Position numbers and translations under genes: made by a program | Assembly: GCA_964617665.1 (NCBI GenBank) | Contig: CAZUAH010000001.1 | Location: 48,767 to 112,766 of the forward strand | From: JADHUC01 sp964617665 | GTDB taxonomy: Bacteria; Planctomycetota; Planctomycetia; Pirellulales; Pirellulaceae | DNA length: 64,000 nt | Direction: 5' to 3' | Shown here: positions 1 to 8,929 of the stretch, piece after piece | Position numbering within the stretch: the first letter of the stretch is position 1 | Layout of the letters: every line of letters begins with the position of its first letter | The notes under the pieces: generated by a model | The model's input: only the letters and a program-made list of their open reading frames with translations | Databases searched by the model: none | What the model was told of the DNA's origin: nothing

Positions 1-158
1 TCGCCGACAAAGAGGTCGAATCCGATGAAGCCGAGGCGGAATCAGTTGACACCGAAACGGCTAGCAAGCCCACTGCTGAAGACGAGACTACCGAAGAACG
101 TGCCGCCGTCACTCTAGGCGCCGCTGAGTCGTTTGTCGCAGACACCGGTGCTGAGTAG
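1..158 (+). CDS. C-terminal end of an acidic protein (5' partial)
   Basis: The gene enters the window from the left. It is open from base 3 and ends at the TAG at 156-158, giving 51 visible residues. These are rich in Glu, Asp, Ala and Thr and look like a disordered acidic tail. Nothing in this stretch identifies a family. Tails of this kind occur on ribosomal and translation-related proteins and on secreted proteins, so no function is assigned. A perfect hairpin lies about 100 bases downstream. Confidence 0.6.
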   Translation, partial: ADKEVESDEAEAESVDTETASKPTAEDETTEERAAVTLGAAESFVADTGAE

Positions 159-537
159 AGAAGACCGTAGGGCTTCGATCCTTTCACCCTCCACGGAAAA
201 CCAGCCCCAACAAGTGCGCCGATCAGCCCCGGCCCTTTCTGCAGACTCTGTCGGAATAGTCCCGTCTTCGTGCTGTCGAAGACGGGCGCTGCCGAGCACT
301 GCCTGAACGCTGAGATTGTCGACACCAGAGCAAGCGACGGCACCCTTGGGTAGATGTGGCGGTCCCAACCGATCGCCGCATCTCGGCCCATAGCCGAGTG
401 TCCGCGGGGCAAAGAAATCAACTGGACGATGTGAGATCATTGTCGTACGCGGCCCATTTGAAGCCGCCAGAAACTTGACTAACGAACTGGCTGCTGAAAC
501 AATGACGGGTGATCAAGCCCACATTGAGGACGCAGCC
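159..537. other. Intergenic region with one strong hairpin
   Basis: No convincing gene lies here. The only clear structure is the hairpin at 261-286. The last part should hold the promoter of the exported protein that starts at 538, but no confident -35/-10 pair was recognised. Confidence 0.5.
261..286. terminator. Perfect 10-bp hairpin, possible terminator
   Basis: The arms CCCGTCTTCG (261-270) and CGAAGACGGG (277-286) pair perfectly around a six-base loop. It lies downstream of the acidic-tail gene. No T-run follows, so it is not a classical intrinsic terminator. It could stabilise the mRNA 3' end. Confidence 0.35.
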
Positions 538-1281
538 ATGATGATCAGTCGCAGCATTTCCATCGGGTCGGCATTCGCCATCACAGTTCTAGTCGGTTTG
601 CAGCGGGCAGACTTCGCGTTCGCTCAAGAGAAGGATGGTGTTCATATCGAGGCTCCTTGCGACGCTCGTCAGTCTTGGCAAGAGGAGAGACGCGAAATAC
701 TTGCCTGGCTGGATCGGTATCAGACGGTACAAGTTGTCTTCAAAGATGATCGCATAGAGAAGATTCGCGCGCGAGTCGCTGACATGTCGGAAGACGAGTT
801 ACAGCAGTGGCTCGCGCAGACGGCCGAGATACGAAAGCTACTGGACAGTGACGACTGGCGAGAGACTCGCGAGTGGTATCGGGAGTTTCTGCGGGTCCAA
901 GCGATCTACAGCGATGAAGAGATCGAGCGATTTCGCGAGAAGGCCGGCGAGGCGTCACCGAGAGAATTGTACGAGATTCTGATGGATATCAAACGCAGGC
1001 GTGAGGGCCTGAAGTGGATGCACAACGCATCGGAGAGCCAGCGTAAATCGAGCTTGGCGATGTGGGAGAAACACCAACAGCAGTTGGCCACCGGTCGCTT
1101 CGCGCCTCGCAAGGCAGCCTACCACGGCGGTTACTCGGCGTACGGCCTTAGGACGTCCACCGCCGAACGTTCCTATTGGAGATCAGGGTACCGCGTACCT
1201 CCACCGCTGATTACGTCACGCGAGGTTGCTCGCGGAGCCGTCCGGAGTTTGTTTTACGGTGGCTACGGTTGGGGCTGGTAG
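538..1281 (+). CDS. Exported protein of unknown function
   Basis: The ATG at 538 is preceded by GAGGA (about 9 bases away) and begins a clear signal peptide: MMISR, a hydrophobic stretch, then a likely cut after ADFAFA. A TTG start at 475 would put 21 polar residues before the signal and is less likely. The mature part is helical and charged, with Asp/Glu/Arg-rich segments resembling small periplasmic helical-hairpin proteins. It ends in a Tyr/Gly/Trp-rich tail (YHGGY, FYGGYGWGW). No catalytic motif or known domain was recognised. It converges on the sigma factor gene, whose stop is 13 bases away. Confidence 0.7.
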   Translation: MMISRSISIGSAFAITVLVGLQRADFAFAQEKDGVHIEAPCDARQSWQEERREILAWLDRYQTVQVVFKDDRIEKIRARVADMSEDELQQWLAQTAEIRKLLDSDDWRETREWYREFLRVQAIYSDEEIERFREKAGEASPRELYEILMDIKRRREGLKWMHNASESQRKSSLAMWEKHQQQLATGRFAPRKAAYHGGYSAYGLRTSTAERSYWRSGYRVPPPLITSREVARGAVRSLFYGGYGWGW

Positions 1282-1293
1282 CCGAATCCCGCA

Positions 1294-1869
1294 TTAGACT
1301 GCCACATTCAGCAGTTTCCGCATTTGCGTTCTAGCTCGGTGAAGCCGACTGCGAACCGTGCCGACGTTCAGACAGAGCACTTTGGCAATCGTCGCGTAGT
1401 CGAACCGCTCGATCTCTCGCAGAACGAGAATCGTTCGATGCTGTTTGTTCAGTTTGGCCAATGCGGCAGCGATGACCGGGGCACGCTCCTCGCGCATTAA
1501 TGAGGCTTCGGCCGATTCCTCTTGATCGAGCGGTTCACCGAATCCCAATTCGCGACTCGTGTCGAGTGAGATCGCAGGCACCTTTCTGCGCATGTGGGTG
1601 ACAGCCAGATTCACTGCAAGCCGATACAGCCACGTGTAGAAGGCACAGTCTTGCCTGAAGTCCTTCAGTTTGGTAAAGGCTCGGACGAAGGCCTCTTGCA
1701 CGATGTCTTCCGCGTCCGATTGGTTGCCAACGATGCGTACTACAGTGTTGTATAGGCGGTCTTGGTACTTTCGCACAAGTTCACCAAACGAGCCGTTGTT
1801 CCCCTCGAGCGTCCGGCGGATCAAGTCCACATCAGTTGCCGGTCTCACGGCGATCTGTTCTCCTGGCAT
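1294..1869 (-). CDS. RpoE/SigW-type ECF sigma factor
   Basis: RNA polymerase sigma-70 factor of the extracytoplasmic-function type, about 191 residues. Region 2 is visible (FGELVRKYQDRLYN, then AEDIVQEAFVRAFTKL, then FYTWLYRLAVNLA). Region 4 is the C-terminal helix-turn-helix (LNKQHRTILVLREIE, YATIAKVLCLNVGTVRSRL). The start at 1869 (MPGEQ) is preferred because GGAGAGG lies just upstream; the frame continues open to 1947. Unlike the other four sigma genes in the window it has no adjacent kinase and no recognisable anti-sigma gene, so its regulator is not evident. Confidence 0.88.
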   Translation of the reverse strand: MPGEQIAVRPATDVDLIRRTLEGNNGSFGELVRKYQDRLYNTVVRIVGNQSDAEDIVQEAFVRAFTKLKDFRQDCAFYTWLYRLAVNLAVTHMRRKVPAISLDTSRELGFGEPLDQEESAEASLMREERAPVIAAALAKLNKQHRTILVLREIERFDYATIAKVLCLNVGTVRSRLHRARTQMRKLLNVAV

Positions 1870-2351
1870 GATGCATCCTCTCCGTATTTCCTTTTCGTGT
1901 TCGACCTCGGGGCGCAGCGCGTCTGCTGCGATGCTCGTCTTCGTCAAGAAGCCAAGCTTCTCTCCCGAAATCGAACCGCCTCTAGCGTCCCGTCTCTTCC
2001 ATGTGATGCCCTACGTTCCGTCTGCTCAGATACGCGATGTTTCCACGTCGAATCCGCAGAACAAAATGTGTCTGGACTCACGCACCCGAGTACTTGTGCC
2101 TGGCATGGCCATGAAAGACGGCAAAATAGACGCCGAATTCCATGGATTTCACCAAACACAACGGCTTCACCTCTGTTAATTGCTTTTTGGGAGGAATAGC
2201 GGCCATTCGCGAACCGTTCCTACAAAACGACGCGTCACATCCTGTGATTCCACCACCTAAAACGTGGCGATGGGGTATGGCATACTGAAATCAGGCGGCT
2301 CTTCGGTTAGATTGGAGAGTTGGAAACATTGAACTCGGAAGGTGCAAGACC
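1870..2351. other. Divergent intergenic region
   Basis: This 480-base region separates two divergently transcribed sigma factor genes and must carry both promoters. Short open frames overlap it on both strands but lack family similarity and good starts. No confident promoter or operator was identified. Confidence 0.45.
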
Positions 2352-2924
2352 ATGGACAGCCACGGCCGAGCAGAATTGACGCAAGTCCTCGACGCTATCG
2401 ATGGTGGTGACAACGCGGCGGCAGATCGCATTATGCCGCTGGTCTACGACGACATGCGGGCTCTTGCGGGCGATTACATGAAACACGAGTCGCCCGGACA
2501 CACATTGCAGCCGACAGCCTTGGTGAACGAGGCGTTTCTGAAACTGGTGGGCCAGCAGCGCGCGGAATGGAAGGGCCGTACCCACTTTTTTGCGGTTGGC
2601 GCCGAAGCCATGCGTCGCATCCTGGTCGATCATGCGCGGGCCAAGAAACGTGCCAAACGGGGCGGCGACAGAGAGCGAATCGAGTTGACCGAGGGATGCC
2701 ACGTCTCGTCGTACCGTGGGGTTGATCTCCTGGAGGTCGACGAAACGCTGACAAAACTGGCCAAGCTGGACACTCGCCAAGCGAAGATTGTCGAACTTCG
2801 TTTCTTCGGAGGGTTGACGGTCGCCGAGGTCGCGGAAGTATTAGGAGTGTCAAAGCGAACTGTGGAAGCCGAATGGACGATGGTCCGCGCTTGGTTGCGT
2901 CGAGAACTTGCTGACGAGGATTAG
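2352..2924 (+). CDS. ECF-like sigma factor, kinase-associated family (PF07638 type)
   Basis: Sigma factor of 190 residues of the group abundant in planctomycetes and acidobacteria. Region 2 spans the part ending GHTLQPTALVNEAFLKL and WKGRTHFFAVGAEAMRRIL. The linker VDHARAKKRAKRGG and region 4 (ARQAKIVELRFFGGL, VAEVLGVSKRTVEAEW) are textbook for the family. Its stop is two bases before the ATG of a Ser/Thr kinase, so the two are surely co-translated. Known pairs of this type suggest that the kinase controls the sigma factor by phosphorylation, but that is inference here. Confidence 0.92.
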   Translation: MDSHGRAELTQVLDAIDGGDNAAADRIMPLVYDDMRALAGDYMKHESPGHTLQPTALVNEAFLKLVGQQRAEWKGRTHFFAVGAEAMRRILVDHARAKKRAKRGGDRERIELTEGCHVSSYRGVDLLEVDETLTKLAKLDTRQAKIVELRFFGGLTVAEVAEVLGVSKRTVEAEWTMVRAWLRRELADED

Positions 2925-2926
2925 GC

Positions 2927-4720
2927 ATGCCTGCTGACCTTCACGCCCGCGCAAAGGAGATCTTCCTTCGGGCGATCGAGCTTCCCGATCCCAAGCGCAT
3001 CCCGTTTGTCGACCAAGCATGTTCCGGCGACCTCGAGCTTCACCAGGAAGTCATTGGCCTGCTTGAATATCACACCACGGAGACGATCCTGGCCGGTCCC
3101 ACTGAACACCACGATCGCAAGGATATGGCCGAGACGGAGGATCAGCCGACGTCACCACCCGTGGCCCGCCAACGCGGACGTGTCGACAGACCGCGCGTGT
3201 TGATCGCACCGCAGACGCCACATCTGACCGACGAGACCAGCCAGTTGCTTCGGCAACGTTTGCGGACCGTTGTTCTGATACTGGCTGTCGCCTTGACCGT
3301 GGCGTTTGTCCGCAGCCTGGTTAGCGGCGAATTCCTGCTGGTTTGGCTGCGGATTGCTATTCTGGCGATTATGTTCGGTTGCTGTGGCTTGCTGTTCAGC
3401 CGACTGGTGATGGAGCTGAAACAACTACGAGTTGTCGAGCTGATCGTGCTGCTGGCAATCGGAACGAAATTGGTACTTGTTGAATCAACTGCCATGGTGC
3501 ATTTCGCGGCCCTCGACGATGCGGTTTCGACCGTGAGTGCCGGCATTTTCAACCATGTGGGATGGTCGTTGGTCATCTTGATTTACGGCATCTTCATGCC
3601 GAACAGTTGGAAACGCGCCGCCGCGATTCTTGTGCCCGCCGCCTGCATCCCTTTCGTCGTCACGTTCACCGTGTGCTCGTGCAACGAACGAGTGGCGGAG
3701 CTGTTGTGCGAAAATCGCTTCAATATCCCAATTCCAATGCCGATTCTGTCGGCGTTTGTGGCGATCTATGCTGCACACATCATCCACTCGGCCAGACGCG
3801 AAGCGTTTGAGGCAAGGCAATATGGGCAGTACCGTCTGCAAGACAAGCTGGGCGAGGGCGGTATGGGCGAAGTCTACATGGCCGAACATCTACTGTTAAA
3901 GCGACCGTGTGCGATCAAGCTGATCCGTCCCGAGTACCTGACCGAGCCAAAAGTGCTGGCCCGATTCGAACGCGAAGTGAAAGCCACCGCAAAGTTGTCA
4001 CATTGGAATACGATCGAGATCTACGATTACGGACATGCCGCGGATGGCACGTTCTACTACGTGATGGAACTGCTGGACGGCCTGAACCTGGACGAGATTG
4101 TCGATCGATACGGGCCACTGGCGCCGGCGCGTGTCGTTCACTTCCTTTCACAAACCTGCAACGCACTACGCGAGGCCCACGCAACGGGCCTGGTACATCG
4201 TGACATCAAACCAGCCAATATCTTCGCGGCCTGCCTTGGTGGTGTGTACGATGTAGCGAAACTACTAGACTTTGGAGTAGTCCGGGAAACCGCGATGCCT
4301 GACGATCCTAATCTGACGGGAATGGGCACGATCGTGGGTACATCGCTGTACATGTCGCCGGAACAAGCCCTTGCATCCGGCTATGCCACTGCGGCAGCGG
4401 ACATCTACTCGCTTGGGGCAGTTGCCTACTTTCTCGTCACCGGCCGACCTCCGTTCGTTGGCACGAGCATCTCGAAGGTACTCATCGCCCACTCGCAAGA
4501 AGACGTCACGCCTCCATCGGAATTTCGGGCCGATCTGCCGGAGGATCTAGAGCAAATCATCATTCGCTGCCTGGAAAAGAAACCACGCGATCGATTTCGG
4601 TCGGCGGAAGAGTTGGCCGAAGCCTTGGCCGACTGCGACTGCGCGGGTCAGTGGTCACAACAACAAGCGGTCGAGTGGTGGCAACAGCACGAAGAAGCGA
4701 ACGTCCAAGTAGAGACATAG
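2927..4720 (+). CDS. Membrane Ser/Thr protein kinase with N-terminal TM bundle
   Basis: 597 residues. The N-terminal about 50 residues match the helical leader common in planctomycete kinases (ARAKEIFLRAIELP). Residues 112-290 contain about six hydrophobic segments (near 113-131, 136-158, 168-188, 208-224, 232-251, 271-286). The Hanks-type kinase domain is C-terminal, about 301-575: GEGGMGEVY, Lys331, HRDIKPAN at 424-431, DFG at 448-450, then GTSLYMSPEQ. All catalytic residues are present. This order (membrane part first, kinase last) is the reverse of the usual PknB layout, with no extracellular C-terminal sensor. It lies between two sigma factor genes in one operon. Confidence 0.92.
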   Translation: MPADLHARAKEIFLRAIELPDPKRIPFVDQACSGDLELHQEVIGLLEYHTTETILAGPTEHHDRKDMAETEDQPTSPPVARQRGRVDRPRVLIAPQTPHLTDETSQLLRQRLRTVVLILAVALTVAFVRSLVSGEFLLVWLRIAILAIMFGCCGLLFSRLVMELKQLRVVELIVLLAIGTKLVLVESTAMVHFAALDDAVSTVSAGIFNHVGWSLVILIYGIFMPNSWKRAAAILVPAACIPFVVTFTVCSCNERVAELLCENRFNIPIPMPILSAFVAIYAAHIIHSARREAFEARQYGQYRLQDKLGEGGMGEVYMAEHLLLKRPCAIKLIRPEYLTEPKVLARFEREVKATAKLSHWNTIEIYDYGHAADGTFYYVMELLDGLNLDEIVDRYGPLAPARVVHFLSQTCNALREAHATGLVHRDIKPANIFAACLGGVYDVAKLLDFGVVRETAMPDDPNLTGMGTIVGTSLYMSPEQALASGYATAAADIYSLGAVAYFLVTGRPPFVGTSISKVLIAHSQEDVTPPSEFRADLPEDLEQIIIRCLEKKPRDRFRSAEELAEALADCDCAGQWSQQQAVEWWQQHEEANVQVET

Positions 4721-4735
4721 GTACCGTGGCTCGAG

Positions 4736-5500
4736 ATGTCCTCCCCAGAAGAAAAGCGTGAACTGGAATCAGGCGATCGCCCGTGGTTCACAACGACACA
4801 TTGGAGCGTCGTGTTGGCGGCTGGCCAGCGTGCCTCGCCAAACTCTAGGCGTGCGTTGGCCACGCTCTGCGAGAGATATTGGTTTCCGCTGTACGCCTAC
4901 GTACGCCGGTCCGGCTTCTCTTCTCACGACGCCGAAGAGATGACGCAAGAGTTCCTCGCGCAATTGATCGAGAAGGACTACTTGCGAGACGTGGATCGGC
5001 AACGAGGCAAGTTCCGTTCGTTCCTCTTGGCCGCGCTGAAGCACTTCTTGTCCAAGCAACGGGATCGAGCCAGAGCCAAGAAACGCGGCGGCGGTCGCTG
5101 CGCATTCTCTTTGGACTTTCGCGACGCGGAAAGCAGATACAAGCTGGAACCAGCGGATGACCTTACGCCGGAACGACTGTACGAACGACGTTGGGCATTG
5201 ACTCTGTTGGATCAAGTGGTCCAGCGGTTGCAGCAGGAGTTCTCCGATGCGGGAAAATCAGCCGTTTTCGAGCGTCTGAAAGGCGCGCTAACTGGCGGAC
5301 GAGATTCCCCTTCCTACCGGCAGATTGCGGAAGACCTTGCCATGACCGAAGGTTCCGTTAAGGCTGCCGTTCATCGACTTCGGCGGCGTTATCGCGAACT
5401 GTTGAAGTCGGAGATCGCCCAGACCGTCGAGGATCCGGCCGAGGTTGACGACGAGTTGAATGACCTGTTCGCTGCAGTTCGCGCCGAAAAAAGTTCGTAG
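4736..5500 (+). CDS. ECF-like sigma factor, long kinase-associated type
   Basis: 254-residue sigma factor of a planctomycete type with the N-terminal signature TTHWSVVLAAG. Region 2 includes LCERYWFPLYAYVRR, HDAEEMTQEFLAQLI and GKFRSFLLAALKHFL. A basic linker and region 4 follow (YRQIAEDLAMTEGSVKAAVHRLRRRYRELL). The start ATG is 15 bases after the stop of the upstream kinase, with only a weak ribosome site, suggesting translational coupling. A second, larger kinase follows after 72 bases, giving a sigma-kinase-sigma-kinase order. Confidence 0.9.
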   Translation: MSSPEEKRELESGDRPWFTTTHWSVVLAAGQRASPNSRRALATLCERYWFPLYAYVRRSGFSSHDAEEMTQEFLAQLIEKDYLRDVDRQRGKFRSFLLAALKHFLSKQRDRARAKKRGGGRCAFSLDFRDAESRYKLEPADDLTPERLYERRWALTLLDQVVQRLQQEFSDAGKSAVFERLKGALTGGRDSPSYRQIAEDLAMTEGSVKAAVHRLRRRYRELLKSEIAQTVEDPAEVDDELNDLFAAVRAEKSS

Positions 5501-5572
5501 TTCTTCTGTAACCTTCCTCGCGTTTTCCGTCTGTAAGGCTTAGCGAAAACAACCTTACTCGGAGACAGCTTT

Positions 5573-8500
5573 ATGCCAGATACACGCCCGTGCCCACAAT
5601 GTGGCGGGGAATTACCCGCCGATGCCCCGGGTGAACTGTGCCCCGAGTGCTTGTTGAAGCTGGGCATGGCAAGCCGCACGGGGCCCACCGGTAGTGAATT
5701 GCCGAGCGGTCTGGCCGAAACGCTGCCCAAGGGCGATAGGCCGAACGCGTCGCCCAACAACAGAAGTGCCCCACTTGAAGCGGGTGCGCAGTTTGGCGGA
5801 TATCGAATCGAACGACGGTTGGGCAAAGGTGGAATGGGGGCGGTCTATGAAGCCGAACACCTGGAGAGCGGTCGGCGAGTCGCGTTGAAGCTACTGGACC
5901 ATTCGCTGGATTCGCCCGACGCGCGGAAGCGTTTCTTGCGAGAGGGGCGTTTGGCGGCGTCGGTTAATCATCCTAACAGCGTATACGTCTTTGGCACCGA
6001 GGAGATCGAGGACACGCCCGCAATCAGCATGGAATTGGTGGCGGGCGGAACTCTGCAAGGGCGACTCCAACGCGAGGGCCCGCTGCCTGTCGGCGAAGCA
6101 GTTGACGTTGTCCTGCAAGTGATCGCGGGTTTGGAGGCCGCTCAGGCCGTCGGCGTGCTGCACAGAGATGTCAAGCCTGCGAACTGTTTTGTCGATACCG
6201 ATGGGACGGTCAAGGTAGGCGATTTTGGCCTGTCTATTTCGACCGCGCCCCGCACGGAAACGAATGTGACCGCGGAGGGTGTCTTCTTGGGCACGCCAGC
6301 CTTTTCCTCTCCGGAGCAATTGCGAGGCGACGAACTCGACGTCCGATCCGATATCTTCGCAGTAGGGGTGACGCTGTACTACCTGCTCACTGGTGAAACT
6401 CCGTTTGAAGCGAGCAACTACGTGCAGCTACTCGCCAAGGTCCTGGAGTCCCCCGCACCGTCACCGGCCGCCGTGCGTAACGATATTCCGAAAGGGCTGG
6501 CCAATGTTGTATTGAGGTGTCTAGAAAAGCAACCCAAGGCCCGTTTTGGAAGCTACGATGAAATGCGTCTGGCGCTCTTGCCCTATAGCTCGACAGCGCC
6601 CACGCCGGCTACGCTTGGTTGGCGTTTTGTAGCAGGAATCATCGACTACGTGATTTGGTCCCTCGTGGTCTGGCTCTCACTTCTTGCTTGGTTCCGAAAC
6701 CCCGGCTCGTTTCCGTTTTTCGACCTACTCGAATCCGGTGGTGTTGTCTGGTCCATGCTCGGAGTCAACGTGGCCTTCATGCTTTACTTTGCCTTGACCG
6801 AAGGCTTGTGGGGGGCCTCGCCGGGCAAGGCGATCTGTCGACTTCGAGTCGTGGATCGGCATCGCAATATTCCCGGCGTGCCTAGGGCATTGTTCCGCGT
6901 CGCGGTCTACGTAGTGTTTCCATCAATGATCTCGGTTCCCTACTTTTCGCTTGGCTTGGGCGACCTGTCAAACGCCCATGCCGATGGGGGCACAATGGCG
7001 GTTGGTTACACGTATTACATCTTGCTTGCCGTGATGTTCTTGACCGCACGGCGCCGAAACGGGTTTGCAGGATTCCATGACCTGCTGAGTCGCACACGCG
7101 TGATCCAGAAGGCCGCCTATCATGGGCGGCCGTTGCTGTCGGGCGAGGAAGAACCGCTGCCGGATACTGACACCACGCCAACGATTGGACCGTATTACGT
7201 CCTGGATCACTTGCACAAGACCGACGGCGAGGAATTCGCTCTCGCGTACGACATGAAGCTGCTGCGGAAAGTCTGGATTCGAATGTCCACCAGCGAAAAG
7301 CCTCCTGTGGCGGAGGCCATTCGCAACGTGGGGCGGCCAGGGCGATTGCGGTGGTTGAACGGCAGGCGGTCGGAGAACGAGTGCTGGGACGCCTACGAGG
7401 CCCCGTCGGGAAGACCGCTCGTTAATGTCCTGGGCCACCGCCAATCATGGCACAGGGTGCGCTACTGGCTGTTCGATCTCGCCATAGAACTCAATGCCGG
7501 TTTGAAGGACGGGTCGCTTCCCGACGTTCTGGCGTTGGACAGGATTTGGATTACCGCCGATGGTCGAGCCAAGCTGTTGGATTTCCCCGCACCTGGCGTC
7601 GAAGCTCAAAGCCCGCTGCTGGAGTCCTCGCCGATCACCGGCAAAGACTTCGCATCTGTTCGATGTTTCTTGAATCAGGTCGCAATCGCCACGTTGGAAA
7701 GTCGCGCCGTGGACTCGACCGACGCAACCGCCCAAACGGTCGCCGCCCCGTTGCCGGTTCGCGCGAAGACCCTCCTCGATAAACTACCTGCCATGCCGGG
7801 CCCTGAATTTCCGATCGACCAGTTCGAGCTGCTATTGCAGCGGTCTGCATTTGTCTCCCGAGGAAGACGCCTCAGTTTGCTGGTTGGCTGTGTCGTTGTT
7901 CCGGTCCTAGCCGCGGTTCTTTTTTCCTTTGGTATATCGGGAACGGAAAAGTTCCTTGAGCAGCACCCGGACATAGGGGAAGTGCGGCATTGCCTGCGTC
8001 GTTTGGAGAGAATCCACCGGAAAGGAGACGGAGCCACGGGACACCAATTGAAGCAGCGAGACGCGTTGGAAGTCTATGTTGCGGGACGTTTCCGCAGGAC
8101 GATATCGGATCAATCGACGTGGTCGTCTGCGTGCGCTCGCGGGATAATCACCCCAGCACAAGGAAAAATCGCCGAACGAGTATTGGCAGCGCGCCCTAAT
8201 CCATCGGAAGAGGCGGTCGATGATGCGGCATCCAAATTGAAGAAGTTTCTCGAAAACCGCTCGCCGCTCCTGCCATATCCAGTTTCCACGTTCGGCGTTG
8301 TCGCGGTCTACGTCACCCTGCTGTTGTTCGTGGCCTTCCCGAGTGCAGTGTGCGCTCTGGCGTTTCGCGGGGGGCCTTTGCTGCGTCTGCTGGGAATTGC
8401 CATTGTCACTAGCACCGGGGCAAGAGCGTCACGGTTGCGAGTCTTCTGGCGAAGCCTGATCACGTGGTCGCCCTGTCTGCTTGCCCTGACGATGGTGGTG

Positions 8501-8638
8501 CCATTCGGTAAGCCTGGGGTCTTTTGGGGGCTTCCTCTACTGCTCCCAGTCTTGACCGCCCTGGCTGTGTGGTCCACGTTGATGCCACAGCGGGGCATTC
8601 CAGACAGAATCGCAGGAACGTATCCGGTTCCACGGTAG
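5573..8638 (+). CDS. Ser/Thr kinase with zinc ribbon, RDD-like membrane blocks and second degenerate kinase-like domain
   Basis: 1021 residues. It begins with a zinc ribbon (Cys7, Cys10, Cys23, Cys26; CPQCGGELP, LCPECLLKLG). An active kinase domain follows, about 77-345: GKGGMGAVYEAEH, Lys106, LHRDVKPAN, DFGLS, GTPAFSSPEQ. Residues about 345-520 are an RDD-like membrane block (GWRFVAGIIDYVIW) of several hydrophobic segments. Residues about 535-690 resemble a second kinase fold (YYVLDHLHK at the front, LALDRIWITADGRAKLLDF where the catalytic/DFG region would be) but lack the HRD and intact DFG motifs. A hydrophobic segment near 757-775 and further C-terminal segments follow (LRLLGIAIVTS, LFWRSLITWS-like, ending in a charged tail). 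GGAG precedes the ATG. Confidence 0.88.
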   Translation: MPDTRPCPQCGGELPADAPGELCPECLLKLGMASRTGPTGSELPSGLAETLPKGDRPNASPNNRSAPLEAGAQFGGYRIERRLGKGGMGAVYEAEHLESGRRVALKLLDHSLDSPDARKRFLREGRLAASVNHPNSVYVFGTEEIEDTPAISMELVAGGTLQGRLQREGPLPVGEAVDVVLQVIAGLEAAQAVGVLHRDVKPANCFVDTDGTVKVGDFGLSISTAPRTETNVTAEGVFLGTPAFSSPEQLRGDELDVRSDIFAVGVTLYYLLTGETPFEASNYVQLLAKVLESPAPSPAAVRNDIPKGLANVVLRCLEKQPKARFGSYDEMRLALLPYSSTAPTPATLGWRFVAGIIDYVIWSLVVWLSLLAWFRNPGSFPFFDLLESGGVVWSMLGVNVAFMLYFALTEGLWGASPGKAICRLRVVDRHRNIPGVPRALFRVAVYVVFPSMISVPYFSLGLGDLSNAHADGGTMAVGYTYYILLAVMFLTARRRNGFAGFHDLLSRTRVIQKAAYHGRPLLSGEEEPLPDTDTTPTIGPYYVLDHLHKTDGEEFALAYDMKLLRKVWIRMSTSEKPPVAEAIRNVGRPGRLRWLNGRRSENECWDAYEAPSGRPLVNVLGHRQSWHRVRYWLFDLAIELNAGLKDGSLPDVLALDRIWITADGRAKLLDFPAPGVEAQSPLLESSPITGKDFASVRCFLNQVAIATLESRAVDSTDATAQTVAAPLPVRAKTLLDKLPAMPGPEFPIDQFELLLQRSAFVSRGRRLSLLVGCVVVPVLAAVLFSFGISGTEKFLEQHPDIGEVRHCLRRLERIHRKGDGATGHQLKQRDALEVYVAGRFRRTISDQSTWSSACARGIITPAQGKIAERVLAARPNPSEEAVDDAASKLKKFLENRSPLLPYPVSTFGVVAVYVTLLLFVAFPSAVCALAFRGGPLLRLLGIAIVTSTGARASRLRVFWRSLITWSPCLLALTMVVPFGKPGVFWGLPLLLPVLTALAVWSTLMPQRGIPDRIAGTYPVPR

Positions 8639-8643
8639 ATGGT

Positions 8644-8722
8644 GATCAGGATCTGACCCTTCACGGAAGCAGTAGACCATGCCGCTGTTGGAGACTCTGG
8701 CGCAATGAAGTCCGTTTCGGGT
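8644..8722 (-). pseudogene. Remnant of the C-terminal end of a porin gene
   Basis: This stretch aligns with 9818-9898, the 3' end of the intact porin gene, with roughly three quarters of bases identical by eye. Read on the minus strand it gives PETDFIAP, then after a one-base shift VSNSGMVYCFR, against ETDYIAPSVSNNGMIYHFR in the intact porin. The frame is broken, the normal terminal Phe is lost and nothing upstream of it is open. It looks like the decayed end of a former duplicate. Confidence 0.6.
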
Positions 8723-8929
8723 TTGCCGTACCGCGTTTAACGTGCAGAGCATCTTCCTCTGGCAGTCTACGGGAAGAACCAGAAATCAAGGATGGAAATC
8801 TGACACTCGTTGTGATACCTTCCTGCACTGGTTGGCGTGCTCCTTGGTTTCGAGACTCTGAAGCAAGCGGATTCACGCAAGGACACAGGCTTTCTTCACT
8901 TCTCATTCCCAAAACTCGGTTACATCCCT

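Noticed and set aside
8837..8929. Upstream extension of the aldolase
   Set aside because: The extra 31 residues are not family-like; the ATG at 8930 gives the normal N-terminus and length.
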